A stretch of DNA of 13,424 bases from Chlamydiia bacterium (GTDB lineage Bacteria; Chlamydiota; Chlamydiia; Chlamydiales; FEN-1388), in contig JAHFTM010000016.1 in the NCBI GenBank assembly GCA_023269335.1, positions 1 to 13,424 of the forward strand. The letters run 5' to 3'. Numbering within the stretch: position 1 is the first letter of the stretch; the number at the start of each line of letters is the position of its first letter. This document shows, piece by piece, positions 1-7,904 of this stretch. Below the pieces are notes generated by a model. That model saw only the letters and a program-made list of their open reading frames with translations, made no database searches and was not told where the DNA came from. A program made the position numbers and the translations under genes.

Positions 1-1173
1 CCCTATCTTGGATCCGGGCTTGGCAACGGGCTTTTGGTCGAACTTGCTGACGGCAGTGTAAAATATGATCTGATCTGTGGTATTGGAGTACACTACTTTG
101 GCCACAGCTTTCCAGAGCTGATCTCTTATGCACTTGACGCAAGCCTTGAAAATACCATCATGCAGGGCAACTTACAGCAAAACGTCGATTCGATCGAGCT
201 GCTAGAGCATCTTACAAAGTACTCAAAATTTGACCATGCCTTTTTGACAACATCAGGTGCCATGGCCAATGAAAATGCTCTCAAAATTATCTTCCAAAAA
301 AAACATCCAGCTTTTCGCTTAATAGCCTTTGAAGGCTGCTTTATGGGAAGAACTTGTGTCATGTCACAACTTACCGACAAGCCCGCCTTCAGAGAAGGGC
401 TGCCTGCAAATATCTTTATCGACTACATCCCCTTTTATAACCCAAACGATCCTAAGAAAAGCACGGAAGAAACCTTGGCAGTTTTAAAAAAGCATCTCAA
501 ACGCCATCCCCAAGAATATGCGGCTCTCTGCTTAGAACTTGTTCAAGGCGAAAATGGCTTTTACGCCGGAACCAAAGAGTTTTTTCTAGAAATTATCAAA
601 GTTGCCAAAGAAGCAAACCTTGCCATTTTAGTAGATGAAGTGCAGACCTTTGCTCGAACGTATGAACTTTTCGCCTTTCAGCATTTCGGCCTTCAGGAAG
701 TAGCTGATGTAGTCACAGTTGGTAAAGTTTTACAATGTGGAGCCACACTTTGGAAAGATGCCTACAACCCAAAACCTGGGCTTTTAAGCCAAACTTTCAC
801 TGCAAGCTCAAGCTCTATATGGGCAGCAAAATTTTTACTTCCTTATATCATGGAGCAAAACTATTTTGGCGAAAACGGCAAGATTGCAGCCCTCTTCTCA
901 CGCTTCAGTGAACGACTATCAGCCTTAAAAGGGATTGTAAAAGGTCCTTTTGGTCTGGGATCTATGATCGCTTTTACTCCATTTGATGGCTCACCTCAAA
1001 AAGTCAACCAATTTATCCATAAGCTCTTTGACAATGGGGTGATTAGTTTTGTTGCTGGCACCGACCCTACGCGCGTGCGCTTTCTTCTACCAGTTGGCAT
1101 CATGGATGAAAAAGATGTAGACCCCATCATGGATATTGTAGAAAAGACTTTAAATGAAATGAAAACACTATGA
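1..1173 (+). CDS. astC: Class III PLP aminotransferase, probable succinylornithine transaminase (5' partial)
   Basis: The reading frame is open from base 1, so the gene starts upstream of the window; 390 residues are visible, against about 406 for E. coli AstC. In the AST pathway AstC transfers the amino group of N2-succinylornithine to 2-oxoglutarate, giving succinylglutamate semialdehyde and glutamate. Class III (ornithine aminotransferase family) signs are the LTTSGAMANENALK region, the VDEVQTFART motif (PLP-ring Asp at visible residue 212) and GKVLQCG, whose Lys at 724-726 (visible residue 242) should form the Schiff base. The segment after the Lys reads QTFTASSSSIWAA where the usual form is closer to TFGGNPLA, so this is a divergent member. 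Its stop overlaps the astA start (ATGA). The AST role rests mainly on context; another omega-amino acid or acetylornithine substrate is possible. Confidence 0.82.
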   Translation, partial: PYLGSGLGNGLLVELADGSVKYDLICGIGVHYFGHSFPELISYALDASLENTIMQGNLQQNVDSIELLEHLTKYSKFDHAFLTTSGAMANENALKIIFQKKHPAFRLIAFEGCFMGRTCVMSQLTDKPAFREGLPANIFIDYIPFYNPNDPKKSTEETLAVLKKHLKRHPQEYAALCLELVQGENGFYAGTKEFFLEIIKVAKEANLAILVDEVQTFARTYELFAFQHFGLQEVADVVTVGKVLQCGATLWKDAYNPKPGLLSQTFTASSSSIWAAKFLLPYIMEQNYFGENGKIAALFSRFSERLSALKGIVKGPFGLGSMIAFTPFDGSPQKVNQFIHKLFDNGVISFVAGTDPTRVRFLLPVGIMDEKDVDPIMDIVEKTLNEMKTL

Positions 1174-2195
1174 TATTCTTGCGTCCCATAAAAGAGACAG
1201 ATCTCGAAGCTTTTATCGCTTTAAATAAGCTTTCCAGCATTGGGATGACATCACTACCAAAAGATGCTCGCCTCCTCGAGAAAAAGCTCTATCTGTCACT
1301 TGATTCATTTAAAAAAAATGTCACAAATCCAGAAAATGAATTCTACCTTTTTGCATTAGAAGACTCCCAGGAACACACAATCATCGGCAATTCGGCAATC
1401 TTTGCCACAACAGGTGGTGGCGAGTCACTTTATTTTTTTCAAAAAGAAACGCTGCATTCCCCGTCTACGCTCGATGATGTAACCAAAAGTTTGTCTCTTC
1501 TCACACCTATCTCCTACATCAGAGGACCATCTGAGATCTGCTCTCTCTTTTTACACCCAGAAAAGCGAAAGCATGGCCTTGGAAAACTTTTGTCACTTGC
1601 CCGCTTTCATTTCATAGCAGCCTTTCCAGAGCGCTTCACAAACAGTGTCTTTACCGAGCTGCGCGGTGTTATTGAAAATGATAAGTGCCTTTTTTGGGAT
1701 GGTGTAGGCAGACATTTTTTCAATGTTAGCTTTAGTAAAGTCATCGACTTATTAAAATATGGCAAATCGTTCATTACGCATTTTCTTCCAAAATATCCTA
1801 TCTACACCACATTTCTTCCAAAAGAAGTGCAAGATGTCATTGGAAAAACCCATTCAAAAACGCGCGCAGCACTAGTCATGCTTTTGCAAGAGGGCTTTGA
1901 AATGACAGATGAAATTGATATCTTCGATGGCGGCCCAAAACTACGCGCACTCAAAAATAATATCCGTACTATTTACGAAAGTAAGGTATTTCAAATCGCA
2001 GCCATTCAAGATGACATCGAACAAAACAATTTTTTGCTCTCTAATGAAAAAATAAACTTTCGCGCCTGCATCGGCTCAATGGTTATCAAAGATGAGACAT
2101 CTGCGATCATTACAAGTGAAACGAGTGAATCACTGCAAGTAGGTTTAGGCGATTCAATCCGTTCATCTCCCATTCACGAAGGAGAAGGAAAGTAA
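1170..2195 (+). CDS. astA: Arginine N-succinyltransferase
   Basis: AstA performs the first AST step, transferring succinyl from succinyl-CoA to the alpha-amino group of arginine. At 341 aa it matches E. coli AstA (344 aa) in length and order of conserved blocks: N-terminal FLRPIKETDLEAF, MTSLPKD near residue 26, GPSEICSLFLHPEKRKHGLGKLLS around residues 118-141 (GNAT-like acyl-CoA region), FTELRGVIEND, KYPIYTTFLPKEVQDVIGKTH, and EGFEMTDEIDIFDGGPKL. The C-terminal 40 residues are Ser/Glu-rich and less recognisable. The ATG overlaps the preceding stop and no clear Shine-Dalgarno is seen, which suggests translational coupling to the aminotransferase. The next gene starts 3 nt after its stop. Confidence 0.95.
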   Translation: MIFLRPIKETDLEAFIALNKLSSIGMTSLPKDARLLEKKLYLSLDSFKKNVTNPENEFYLFALEDSQEHTIIGNSAIFATTGGGESLYFFQKETLHSPSTLDDVTKSLSLLTPISYIRGPSEICSLFLHPEKRKHGLGKLLSLARFHFIAAFPERFTNSVFTELRGVIENDKCLFWDGVGRHFFNVSFSKVIDLLKYGKSFITHFLPKYPIYTTFLPKEVQDVIGKTHSKTRAALVMLLQEGFEMTDEIDIFDGGPKLRALKNNIRTIYESKVFQIAAIQDDIEQNNFLLSNEKINFRACIGSMVIKDETSAIITSETSESLQVGLGDSIRSSPIHEGEGK

Positions 2196-2198
2196 ACT

Positions 2199-3608
2199 AT
2201 GGCATCTTTTTACTCACAAAATCCAGCAACAGATGAACTGCTTTGGAAAGGCAGAGAAGCTACAGCCACAGAAATTCATAAAGCTGTGCAAAACGCAGAA
2301 GAAGCTTTTTTGAGCTTTCGAAAAGCAAGTTTTGAAGAGCGCGCTCACACCCTTTGGAAATTTGCCACACTTTTATCTGACGCCTTTGCCGAGACAATTT
2401 CTCAAGAGACAGGTAAGCCGTTATGGGATGCAAAAGAAGAAGTGCAGGCCATGAAAAATAAGATCGATATTTCCATTCAAGCCTATCATGAACGCTGCCC
2501 AGTACGTATGCAAGCACTGAGTAACGGCACATCGATCACACGCCATTGCCCGCATGGTGTTGTAGCAGTCTTTGGGCCTTATAACTTCCCGGGTCATCTG
2601 CCAAATGGTCATATCATCCCTGCACTTCTTGCTGGTAATACGGTGATCTTTAAGCCAAGCGAGCTGACTCCAAAAGTTGGTGAAGAGCTGGGCAAACTTT
2701 TCCAAGAAGCAGGCCTTGCAAAAAACGTTCTTCAAGTAGTTCAAGGTGGAAGAAATGTTGGTCAAGCTCTACTTTCTGAAAAAGCTATTCGCGCTGTTTT
2801 ATTTACCGGAAGCTACGCTGCCGGAAAAGCAATTTTAGAAAGCTCACTACACTTTCCTGATCGCATCGCTGCACTTGAAATGGGCGGCAATAACCCTTTA
2901 ATTGTAAGCAAAGCTTCAGATTTAGACGCGGCCGTTTACCTTACCATACAATCAGCCTACGTAACTTCTGGTCAGCGCTGCACAGCAGCACGCAGGCTTA
3001 TTCTTATTGAAAATGGAACTCAAGAGGCCTACCTAGAGCAGCTCATCAAGAAAACAAAAGAACTCGTCATTGGTCCCTACACTTTAAAGCCTGAGCCTTT
3101 TATGGGGCCACTTGTGACAAAAGCTGCAGCTGACAAGGTCTTGCAACAGACAGAAGAACTAGTGAAGAGGGGTGCAAAAGTACTTCTTCCTGTAAAAAGA
3201 CTAGGAGAAGATTCGGCGTTCCTTACTCCCGGGCTTATTGACATGACAGGGATTGAGGTGCCTGATGTTGAGATTTTTGGACCTCTTTTACAAATTTCCC
3301 GAGTAAAAAATCTTGATGAAGCTATTGTAAAAGCAAATGAAACGGGCTATGGACTTTGTGCTAGCATCATCACAGACTCAGAACCAGAATTCAACCGCGT
3401 CTATGAAGATGTACGTGCCGGTATCATTAACTGGAACATGCCCACAACTGGTGCGTCAAGTGTAGCACCCTTTGGTGGCCTAGGCTTAAGTGGTAATTTT
3501 AGACCAGCCGGCTACTATTCTGTTGACTACTGTGCCTACCCTATTGCTTCCATCGAAGCTGACAAAGCCTGCCTACCGCAAAAAATTCCTCCAGGATATC
3601 CTCAATGA
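2199..3608 (+). CDS. astD: N-succinylglutamate 5-semialdehyde dehydrogenase
   Basis: AstD oxidises N-succinylglutamate semialdehyde to N-succinylglutamate with NAD+. This 469-aa protein is an aldehyde dehydrogenase superfamily member with all key residues visible: oxyanion Asn129 in FGPYNFPGHLPNGH, cofactor-site Lys152 in FKPSE, the FTGSYAAG nucleotide-binding loop (202-209), general base Glu227 in ALEMGGNNPL, catalytic Cys261 in SGQRCTAARR, and Glu358 in EIFGPLL. The C-terminal block SSVAPFGGLGLSGNFRPAGY and the following VDYCAYPIAS is typical of AstD and separates it from generic aldehyde dehydrogenases. A purine-rich ribosome-binding site (GGAGAAGGAA, 2181-2190) precedes the ATG. Its stop overlaps the astB start. 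Confidence 0.95.
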   Translation: MASFYSQNPATDELLWKGREATATEIHKAVQNAEEAFLSFRKASFEERAHTLWKFATLLSDAFAETISQETGKPLWDAKEEVQAMKNKIDISIQAYHERCPVRMQALSNGTSITRHCPHGVVAVFGPYNFPGHLPNGHIIPALLAGNTVIFKPSELTPKVGEELGKLFQEAGLAKNVLQVVQGGRNVGQALLSEKAIRAVLFTGSYAAGKAILESSLHFPDRIAALEMGGNNPLIVSKASDLDAAVYLTIQSAYVTSGQRCTAARRLILIENGTQEAYLEQLIKKTKELVIGPYTLKPEPFMGPLVTKAAADKVLQQTEELVKRGAKVLLPVKRLGEDSAFLTPGLIDMTGIEVPDVEIFGPLLQISRVKNLDEAIVKANETGYGLCASIITDSEPEFNRVYEDVRAGIINWNMPTTGASSVAPFGGLGLSGNFRPAGYYSVDYCAYPIASIEADKACLPQKIPPGYPQ

Positions 3609-4930
3609 AAGCTGTCGCAATGCTTGAACTGAATGCTGACTGTCTAGCAGCACCAACTCACCACTTTGGAGGCCTGGCCTTTGGGAATGTCGCCTCACTG
3701 ACTTCTAAGGCAACACTTTCTCATCCTAAAAAAGCAGCTCTTCAAGGTTTAGAAAAAATGAAGCTACTTTTCGATCTTGGCCTGCCACAGCTTATCTTCC
3801 CACCTCACCCAAAGCCCTGCTATCAAGCGCTTAAAAACCTGGGCTTTGAAGGCTCTAAAAGTACAATCATTACTCAAGCTTATAAAAAGGCCCCCGAGCT
3901 TTTACTCATGTGCTCCTCATCATCAGCTATGTGGATGGCTAATGCCGCCACGATCACGCCTTCTACTGACTCTTGTGATCAGAAGGTGCATATCACCCCT
4001 GCAAACTTAGCATCCAACTTTCATCGCAGCCTCGAAGTACCTTTGAGCCAAAAACTTCTGCGCGCGATCTTCTTTGATGAGAAGAAATTTATTCACCACC
4101 CACCACTTGCTGCAGCTTCAGAGTTTTTTGACGAAGGAGCTGCCAACCACACACGCCTCTGGCAAAAAAAATCATCGCAAGGCCTCCATCTTTTTGTCTT
4201 TGGAAAATCACAAAATAAAAAGGAAAAAAAAGCTAAAAAATATCCTGCGCGCCAAACAAAAGAAGCACAAAGTGCCATCAGTCGCCTGCATCTACTCGAT
4301 GAAGCAGAGGTAGTTTTTGCTCAGCAAAACCCTCACGCTATCGACCAAGGTGTTTTCCATAATGATGTCGTAGCTTCGGGTCATGAAAACCTCTATCTCT
4401 TTCATGAAGATGCCTATGCCAACACACAAAAAGTGATGGAAGAGCTTCAAAAAAAAGCGTTGAAACTCTTTGGTAAAGAGCTCATGTTAGTCCCAATAAA
4501 AAGAGATGATATGCCTCTTCAAGATGCTGTGCGATCTTATTTTTTTAACAGTCAAATTGTGACAAGTAATACAAAACGCATCCTCATCGCACCCATCGAG
4601 TGTAAAAAAATAAAAACTGCCAAAAATTGTTTAGAGGGGCTTAATTGCATTGACAAGGTGCTCTTTGTTCCTTTAAATGAGAGTATGAAAAATGGGGGTG
4701 GACCTGCGTGCCTACGGCTGCGCATTCCCCTCACGAGCGTTGAATTTAAAAGCATCCACCAGGGTGTGGTTTTTTCAATGCCACTTTATGAAAAACTCAA
4801 GCAGATTATCGAAAAATACTATCCTGATACTCTTCATCTTGACGACTTTTTGGATGGCTCATTTTTACAAAGCGCAGAGACTGCAACATATGAAATTTAT
4901 CAGGCACTGAAACTGGAACATCTTTTATGA
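3605..4930 (+). CDS. astB: N-succinylarginine dihydrolase
   Basis: AstB hydrolyses N2-succinylarginine to N2-succinylornithine, CO2 and two ammonia. It belongs to the amidinotransferase/deiminase (pentein) superfamily. The 441-aa protein is close to the E. coli length (447 aa) and begins with the family block APTHHFGGLAFGNVAS. The catalytic triad known for E. coli AstB (Glu174, His248, Cys365) is found as Glu177 in FDEGAANHTRL, His252 in GVFHNDVVASGHENL and Cys369 in NGGGPACLRLRIP. A short Lys-rich stretch (about residues 201-212) precedes the conserved YPARQTKEA block and may be a surface loop. AGGA at 3593-3596 may serve as ribosome-binding site. The start overlaps the astD stop and the stop overlaps the next start, both as ATGA. 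Confidence 0.95.
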   Translation: MKAVAMLELNADCLAAPTHHFGGLAFGNVASLTSKATLSHPKKAALQGLEKMKLLFDLGLPQLIFPPHPKPCYQALKNLGFEGSKSTIITQAYKKAPELLLMCSSSSAMWMANAATITPSTDSCDQKVHITPANLASNFHRSLEVPLSQKLLRAIFFDEKKFIHHPPLAAASEFFDEGAANHTRLWQKKSSQGLHLFVFGKSQNKKEKKAKKYPARQTKEAQSAISRLHLLDEAEVVFAQQNPHAIDQGVFHNDVVASGHENLYLFHEDAYANTQKVMEELQKKALKLFGKELMLVPIKRDDMPLQDAVRSYFFNSQIVTSNTKRILIAPIECKKIKTAKNCLEGLNCIDKVLFVPLNESMKNGGGPACLRLRIPLTSVEFKSIHQGVVFSMPLYEKLKQIIEKYYPDTLHLDDFLDGSFLQSAETATYEIYQALKLEHLL

Positions 4931-7641
4931 GCGCTTTTTTAGACGATCTCAAACGTGAGCTTTCATCTGAAACGAAGGTAGATACGATCTCAAAAGTACT
5001 GTACAGCACTGATGCCTCCATCTATGAAGTCGAACCCATTGCCATTGTCATTCCACGTACTAAAGCAGATCTTATCAAAGCAATTCAAATAGCTAACAGA
5101 CACAAAGTCAGCGTCATCCCACGAGGAGCTGCCACTGGAATTACCGGGGGCTGCCTTGGAAAGGGCCTTGTCATTGACACCTCTGTCCATCTCAATGCCA
5201 TTCGAAGTATCGACTATGACAAAGAGCGTGTCATCTGTGAGCCGGGTGTGATTCAAGATCAGTTGAATGCAGCGCTCAGTCATCAAGGTTATCGACTAGG
5301 CCCCGATACATCAACTGGCAACCGTGCCACCATTGGGGGCATGGTAGGAAATAATGCTGCAGGTGCTCATGCCTTGAAATTTGGCCAGATGGTAGATCAC
5401 TTGGAAGCGTGTGAGCTGATTTTGTATAGCGGCCAAGTCATTCGCTTTGAACATGTAACAAAAGTTGTCTGGGATGAAAAATGCGCTCTTCATACGCAGG
5501 AAGGTGAAATCTATCGCACAGTAAGCGCAATACAAAATGAGTATGCTGAAGAGATCGAAAAGCGCTTTCCGAAAGTTATACGTAGAGTCTCCGGATACAA
5601 CCTGAATGAACTTGTCAAACCTAACTTTACAAACATTGCAAAGCTCATTGCAGGTTCAGAAGGAACTTTGGGATTTATCTCTGAAGTAACCTTAAAAATT
5701 TGTAAAAAACCAAAAGAGAAAGCCATTGTCCTTATTGCCTCAAAAGACATGCAAAAAGGACTACAATGCGCCACACGCTATCAAAGTTTTAAACCCTATG
5801 CCCTTGAACTGATCGATAAAAAAATCATTGAAGCTGGCAGGCTTTCACCTGCCATGCAAGGCAAGCTCTCTTTCCTTAATGGGCAACCTGATGCACTCTT
5901 TGTAGTGGAATTTGAAGCTGAAAATAGCGCTGCACTCCAGGAAAAATGCGCACAGTTTCATAATGCAGTTCACCACGATGCTCATATTGCCTATCTAACC
6001 ATCATCATTGATGAGCCCACACAAGAGGCCATCTGGCAACTTCGAAAAGCAGGACTTGGCCTGTTGCTTTCTAAAAGAAGTTATAATCGCGCCATTGCAT
6101 TCATTGAAGACATCGCTATTCCAACTGATAAGCTTGCAAGCTTTGTAGACAGCTTTATCAGCTATTTACGCTCACAAGGAAAAGAGGCTGGTATCTATGG
6201 CCACATCGGTGATGGCTGCCTTCATATTCGCCCCTACATCAATTTGACAAAGCAAGATGAGCTTGCCCTCATGCAGAAAATCATGCTCGACGTAGCTGAT
6301 ATGGTGATACAGTATGGTGGTGCACTCAGCGCAGAGCATGGCGACGGACTTATTCGCACCTGGACAAATCCCAAAATGTTTGGAGAAAAGATCTATGAAG
6401 CCTTTATAAAGCTGAAGAAAGCTTTCGATCCAGATTGCCTCATGAACCCCAATAAAATTGTCTCCTCAACGCCATTTCAAACTTTTCTCGAAACAGATTT
6501 ACGCCTCTCGCCGCAAACAAAGATCGTTCCACAAAAAACCTTTTTTGATTTTAAGAGAGAAGGTGGCCTTGAGCTGGCAGCTGACCTTTGCAACGGTAAT
6601 GGGCAGTGTCGAAAAAGAGCTCACGGAGAAGGGCCGCACGTGATGTGCCCATCATTTCAGGTGACAGGTGAAGAAAAAGACTCTACACGCGCTCGTGCAA
6701 ATGTTTTCCGCTCACTCGTTCATGGAAAAATCAAAGCAGCAGACCTTCCTAAAGCAGAAATTGCTGAGGTGATGGATCTTTGTATCCAGTGTAAAGGCTG
6801 TAAAACAGAATGTCCATCGCAAGTAGACATGGCGAAGATGAAAGCTGAATATCTTTATCAGGTGCATAGCCGAGAGGGCTACCCACTCAGATCCTATCTT
6901 TTTGGCTATCTCGGCAGCCTTTTGAAACTCGGCTCTTACTTTCCGAAACTTAATAATTTTCTCATTTCAAGCGCTCCTGTGAAAGCGCTTTTCAGCTTCA
7001 TAGGCATTAGTCCCAAAAGAACACTACCACACCTTAGCTGCAAACCTTTTTCACAAAACTATAAAAAAGCTTGTGAAAAGCCAAAAAAAATTGTCCTTTT
7101 CAGCGACACCTTCACTGAATTTACCATGCCTCAGTTAGGCGAAAAAGCAGCGTTTGTGCTTGAAAAGTTAGGTTATGAAGTCATCGTCCCTTCTTGGAGC
7201 TGCTGTGGAAGGACAATGATCTCGAAAGGGCTTTTACCAGAAGCCAAAAAGAAAGCGGCAAAACTAATTAACATCCTCTATCCCTTTGCTGAAGCTGGTA
7301 TTCCCATCTGTGGCATAGAACCAAGCTGCATTTTAACCATTCGTGATGAGTTTCGAGATTTTTATCTGGATGCAAAAAAAGTGGACTGCGTCATCAGCAT
7401 GACAAAAACATTAGATGAGCTGCTATACGATGAACTTCCACAGCTGACCCCCCTTCTTCAGCCCTTTTCTAAAGAGATCTACGTGCATGGTCACTGCCAT
7501 CAAAAGGCTCTTGTAGGCATGAAACCCACACTGCAAATACTCCATAGCATACCAGGCGCCAAGGTGCAGGAGATCCAGTCAGGCTGCTGCGCATGGCAGG
7601 CTCTTTCGGCTATGAAAAAGAGCATTATGACTTCTCAATGA
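4927..7641 (+). CDS. FAD/4Fe-4S 2-hydroxyacid dehydrogenase (YdiJ/GlcD-GlcF fusion type), C-terminus frameshifted
   Basis: This reads as a 904-aa fused flavin and iron-sulfur dehydrogenase like E. coli YdiJ and other GlcD-GlcF fusions, which oxidise D-2-hydroxyacids such as D-lactate or D-2-hydroxyglutarate; the substrate cannot be told here. Domains in order: FAD-binding PCMH domain (about 35-260, with RGAATGITGG, IGGMVGNNAAGAH and IAGSEGTLGF), FAD-oxidase C-terminal domain (about 270-510, with GHIGDGCLHIRP and SAEHGDG), first Fe-S motif (Cys555, Cys561, Cys574), second motif (Cys619, Cys622, Cys625, Cys629-Pro), and two CCG domains (WSCCGRTMISKG near 757; HGHCHQKAL near 854). The second CCG motif reads SGCC then AWQALSAM instead of the expected SGCCGMAGSFGYEKEH, which resumes one frame away. 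A one-base loss at about 7591 therefore ends translation early at 7641; the repaired protein would be 955 aa. It is last in the ast operon, with an ATGA overlap. Confidence 0.9.
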   Translation: MSAFLDDLKRELSSETKVDTISKVLYSTDASIYEVEPIAIVIPRTKADLIKAIQIANRHKVSVIPRGAATGITGGCLGKGLVIDTSVHLNAIRSIDYDKERVICEPGVIQDQLNAALSHQGYRLGPDTSTGNRATIGGMVGNNAAGAHALKFGQMVDHLEACELILYSGQVIRFEHVTKVVWDEKCALHTQEGEIYRTVSAIQNEYAEEIEKRFPKVIRRVSGYNLNELVKPNFTNIAKLIAGSEGTLGFISEVTLKICKKPKEKAIVLIASKDMQKGLQCATRYQSFKPYALELIDKKIIEAGRLSPAMQGKLSFLNGQPDALFVVEFEAENSAALQEKCAQFHNAVHHDAHIAYLTIIIDEPTQEAIWQLRKAGLGLLLSKRSYNRAIAFIEDIAIPTDKLASFVDSFISYLRSQGKEAGIYGHIGDGCLHIRPYINLTKQDELALMQKIMLDVADMVIQYGGALSAEHGDGLIRTWTNPKMFGEKIYEAFIKLKKAFDPDCLMNPNKIVSSTPFQTFLETDLRLSPQTKIVPQKTFFDFKREGGLELAADLCNGNGQCRKRAHGEGPHVMCPSFQVTGEEKDSTRARANVFRSLVHGKIKAADLPKAEIAEVMDLCIQCKGCKTECPSQVDMAKMKAEYLYQVHSREGYPLRSYLFGYLGSLLKLGSYFPKLNNFLISSAPVKALFSFIGISPKRTLPHLSCKPFSQNYKKACEKPKKIVLFSDTFTEFTMPQLGEKAAFVLEKLGYEVIVPSWSCCGRTMISKGLLPEAKKKAAKLINILYPFAEAGIPICGIEPSCILTIRDEFRDFYLDAKKVDCVISMTKTLDELLYDELPQLTPLLQPFSKEIYVHGHCHQKALVGMKPTLQILHSIPGAKVQEIQSGCCAWQALSAMKKSIMTSQ

Positions 7642-7793
7642 AAATTGGAGAGCTTGTACTTTTTCCAAAAGTCCGTGCTCATCAAGAAAGTGTCATTATT
7701 GCCGATGGCACCTCCTGTCGCGCTCAAATCGAAGATGGCACAGACAAAAGGGCTCTCCATTTGATCGAGTTTCTTGCTGATCTGATCAAATAA
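7591..7793 (+). pseudogene. Detached C-terminal 66-67 codons of the FAD/Fe-S dehydrogenase
   Basis: Read from 7593 in the frame one base off the main ORF, this segment gives MAGSFGYEKEHYDFSMKIGE, then LFPKVR, ADGTSCRAQIEDGT and RALHLIEFLADLIK, which is the normal conserved C-terminus of the fused dehydrogenase family. Inserting one base (G or C) at about 7591 joins it to codon 888 of the upstream ORF and restores SGCCGMAGSFG. It has no ribosome-binding site of its own and is best seen as part of the upstream gene. The break could be a true mutation or a base-calling error; the perfectly kept downstream frame means it is recent or artificial. Programmed frameshifting is less likely because no slippery run is present. 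Confidence 0.88.
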
Positions 7794-7815
7794 CGCATTC
7801 ATTTCCAATCTAGAG

Positions 7816-7845
7816 TTGACACAATCAGATATTAATTTATATGAT
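7816..7845 (+). promoter_or_regulatory. Sigma-70-type promoter for the 7905 gene
   Basis: A perfect TTGACA (-35, 7816-7821) is followed after 18 nt by TATGAT (-10, 7840-7845). Transcription would start near 7852, giving a 5' leader of about 53 nt that is very A+T-rich. It lies just after the end of the ast operon and marks a new transcription unit. No terminator hairpin is seen between the operon end (7793) and this promoter, so some readthrough from the operon is possible. Confidence 0.75.
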
Positions 7846-7904
7846 ACTTATGATTTACATATTTTGTTTTACAAATAAATATATCTAACTTAGTTGAATA
7901 AATT

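Noticed and set aside
34..36. TTG at 34 as the start of the aminotransferase gene
   Set aside because: The frame is open to base 1 with family-like residues (GSGLGNGLLVELADG), so the true start is outside the window.
4074..4313. A 79-codon Lys-rich ORF inside astB
   Set aside because: It is an out-of-frame shadow of the Lys-rich loop and the His/Glu motifs of AstB, which are clearly in the main frame.
7585..7600. Programmed ribosomal frameshifting in the dehydrogenase gene
   Set aside because: No slippery heptamer or long homopolymer is present at the junction, and this family normally has one continuous frame.
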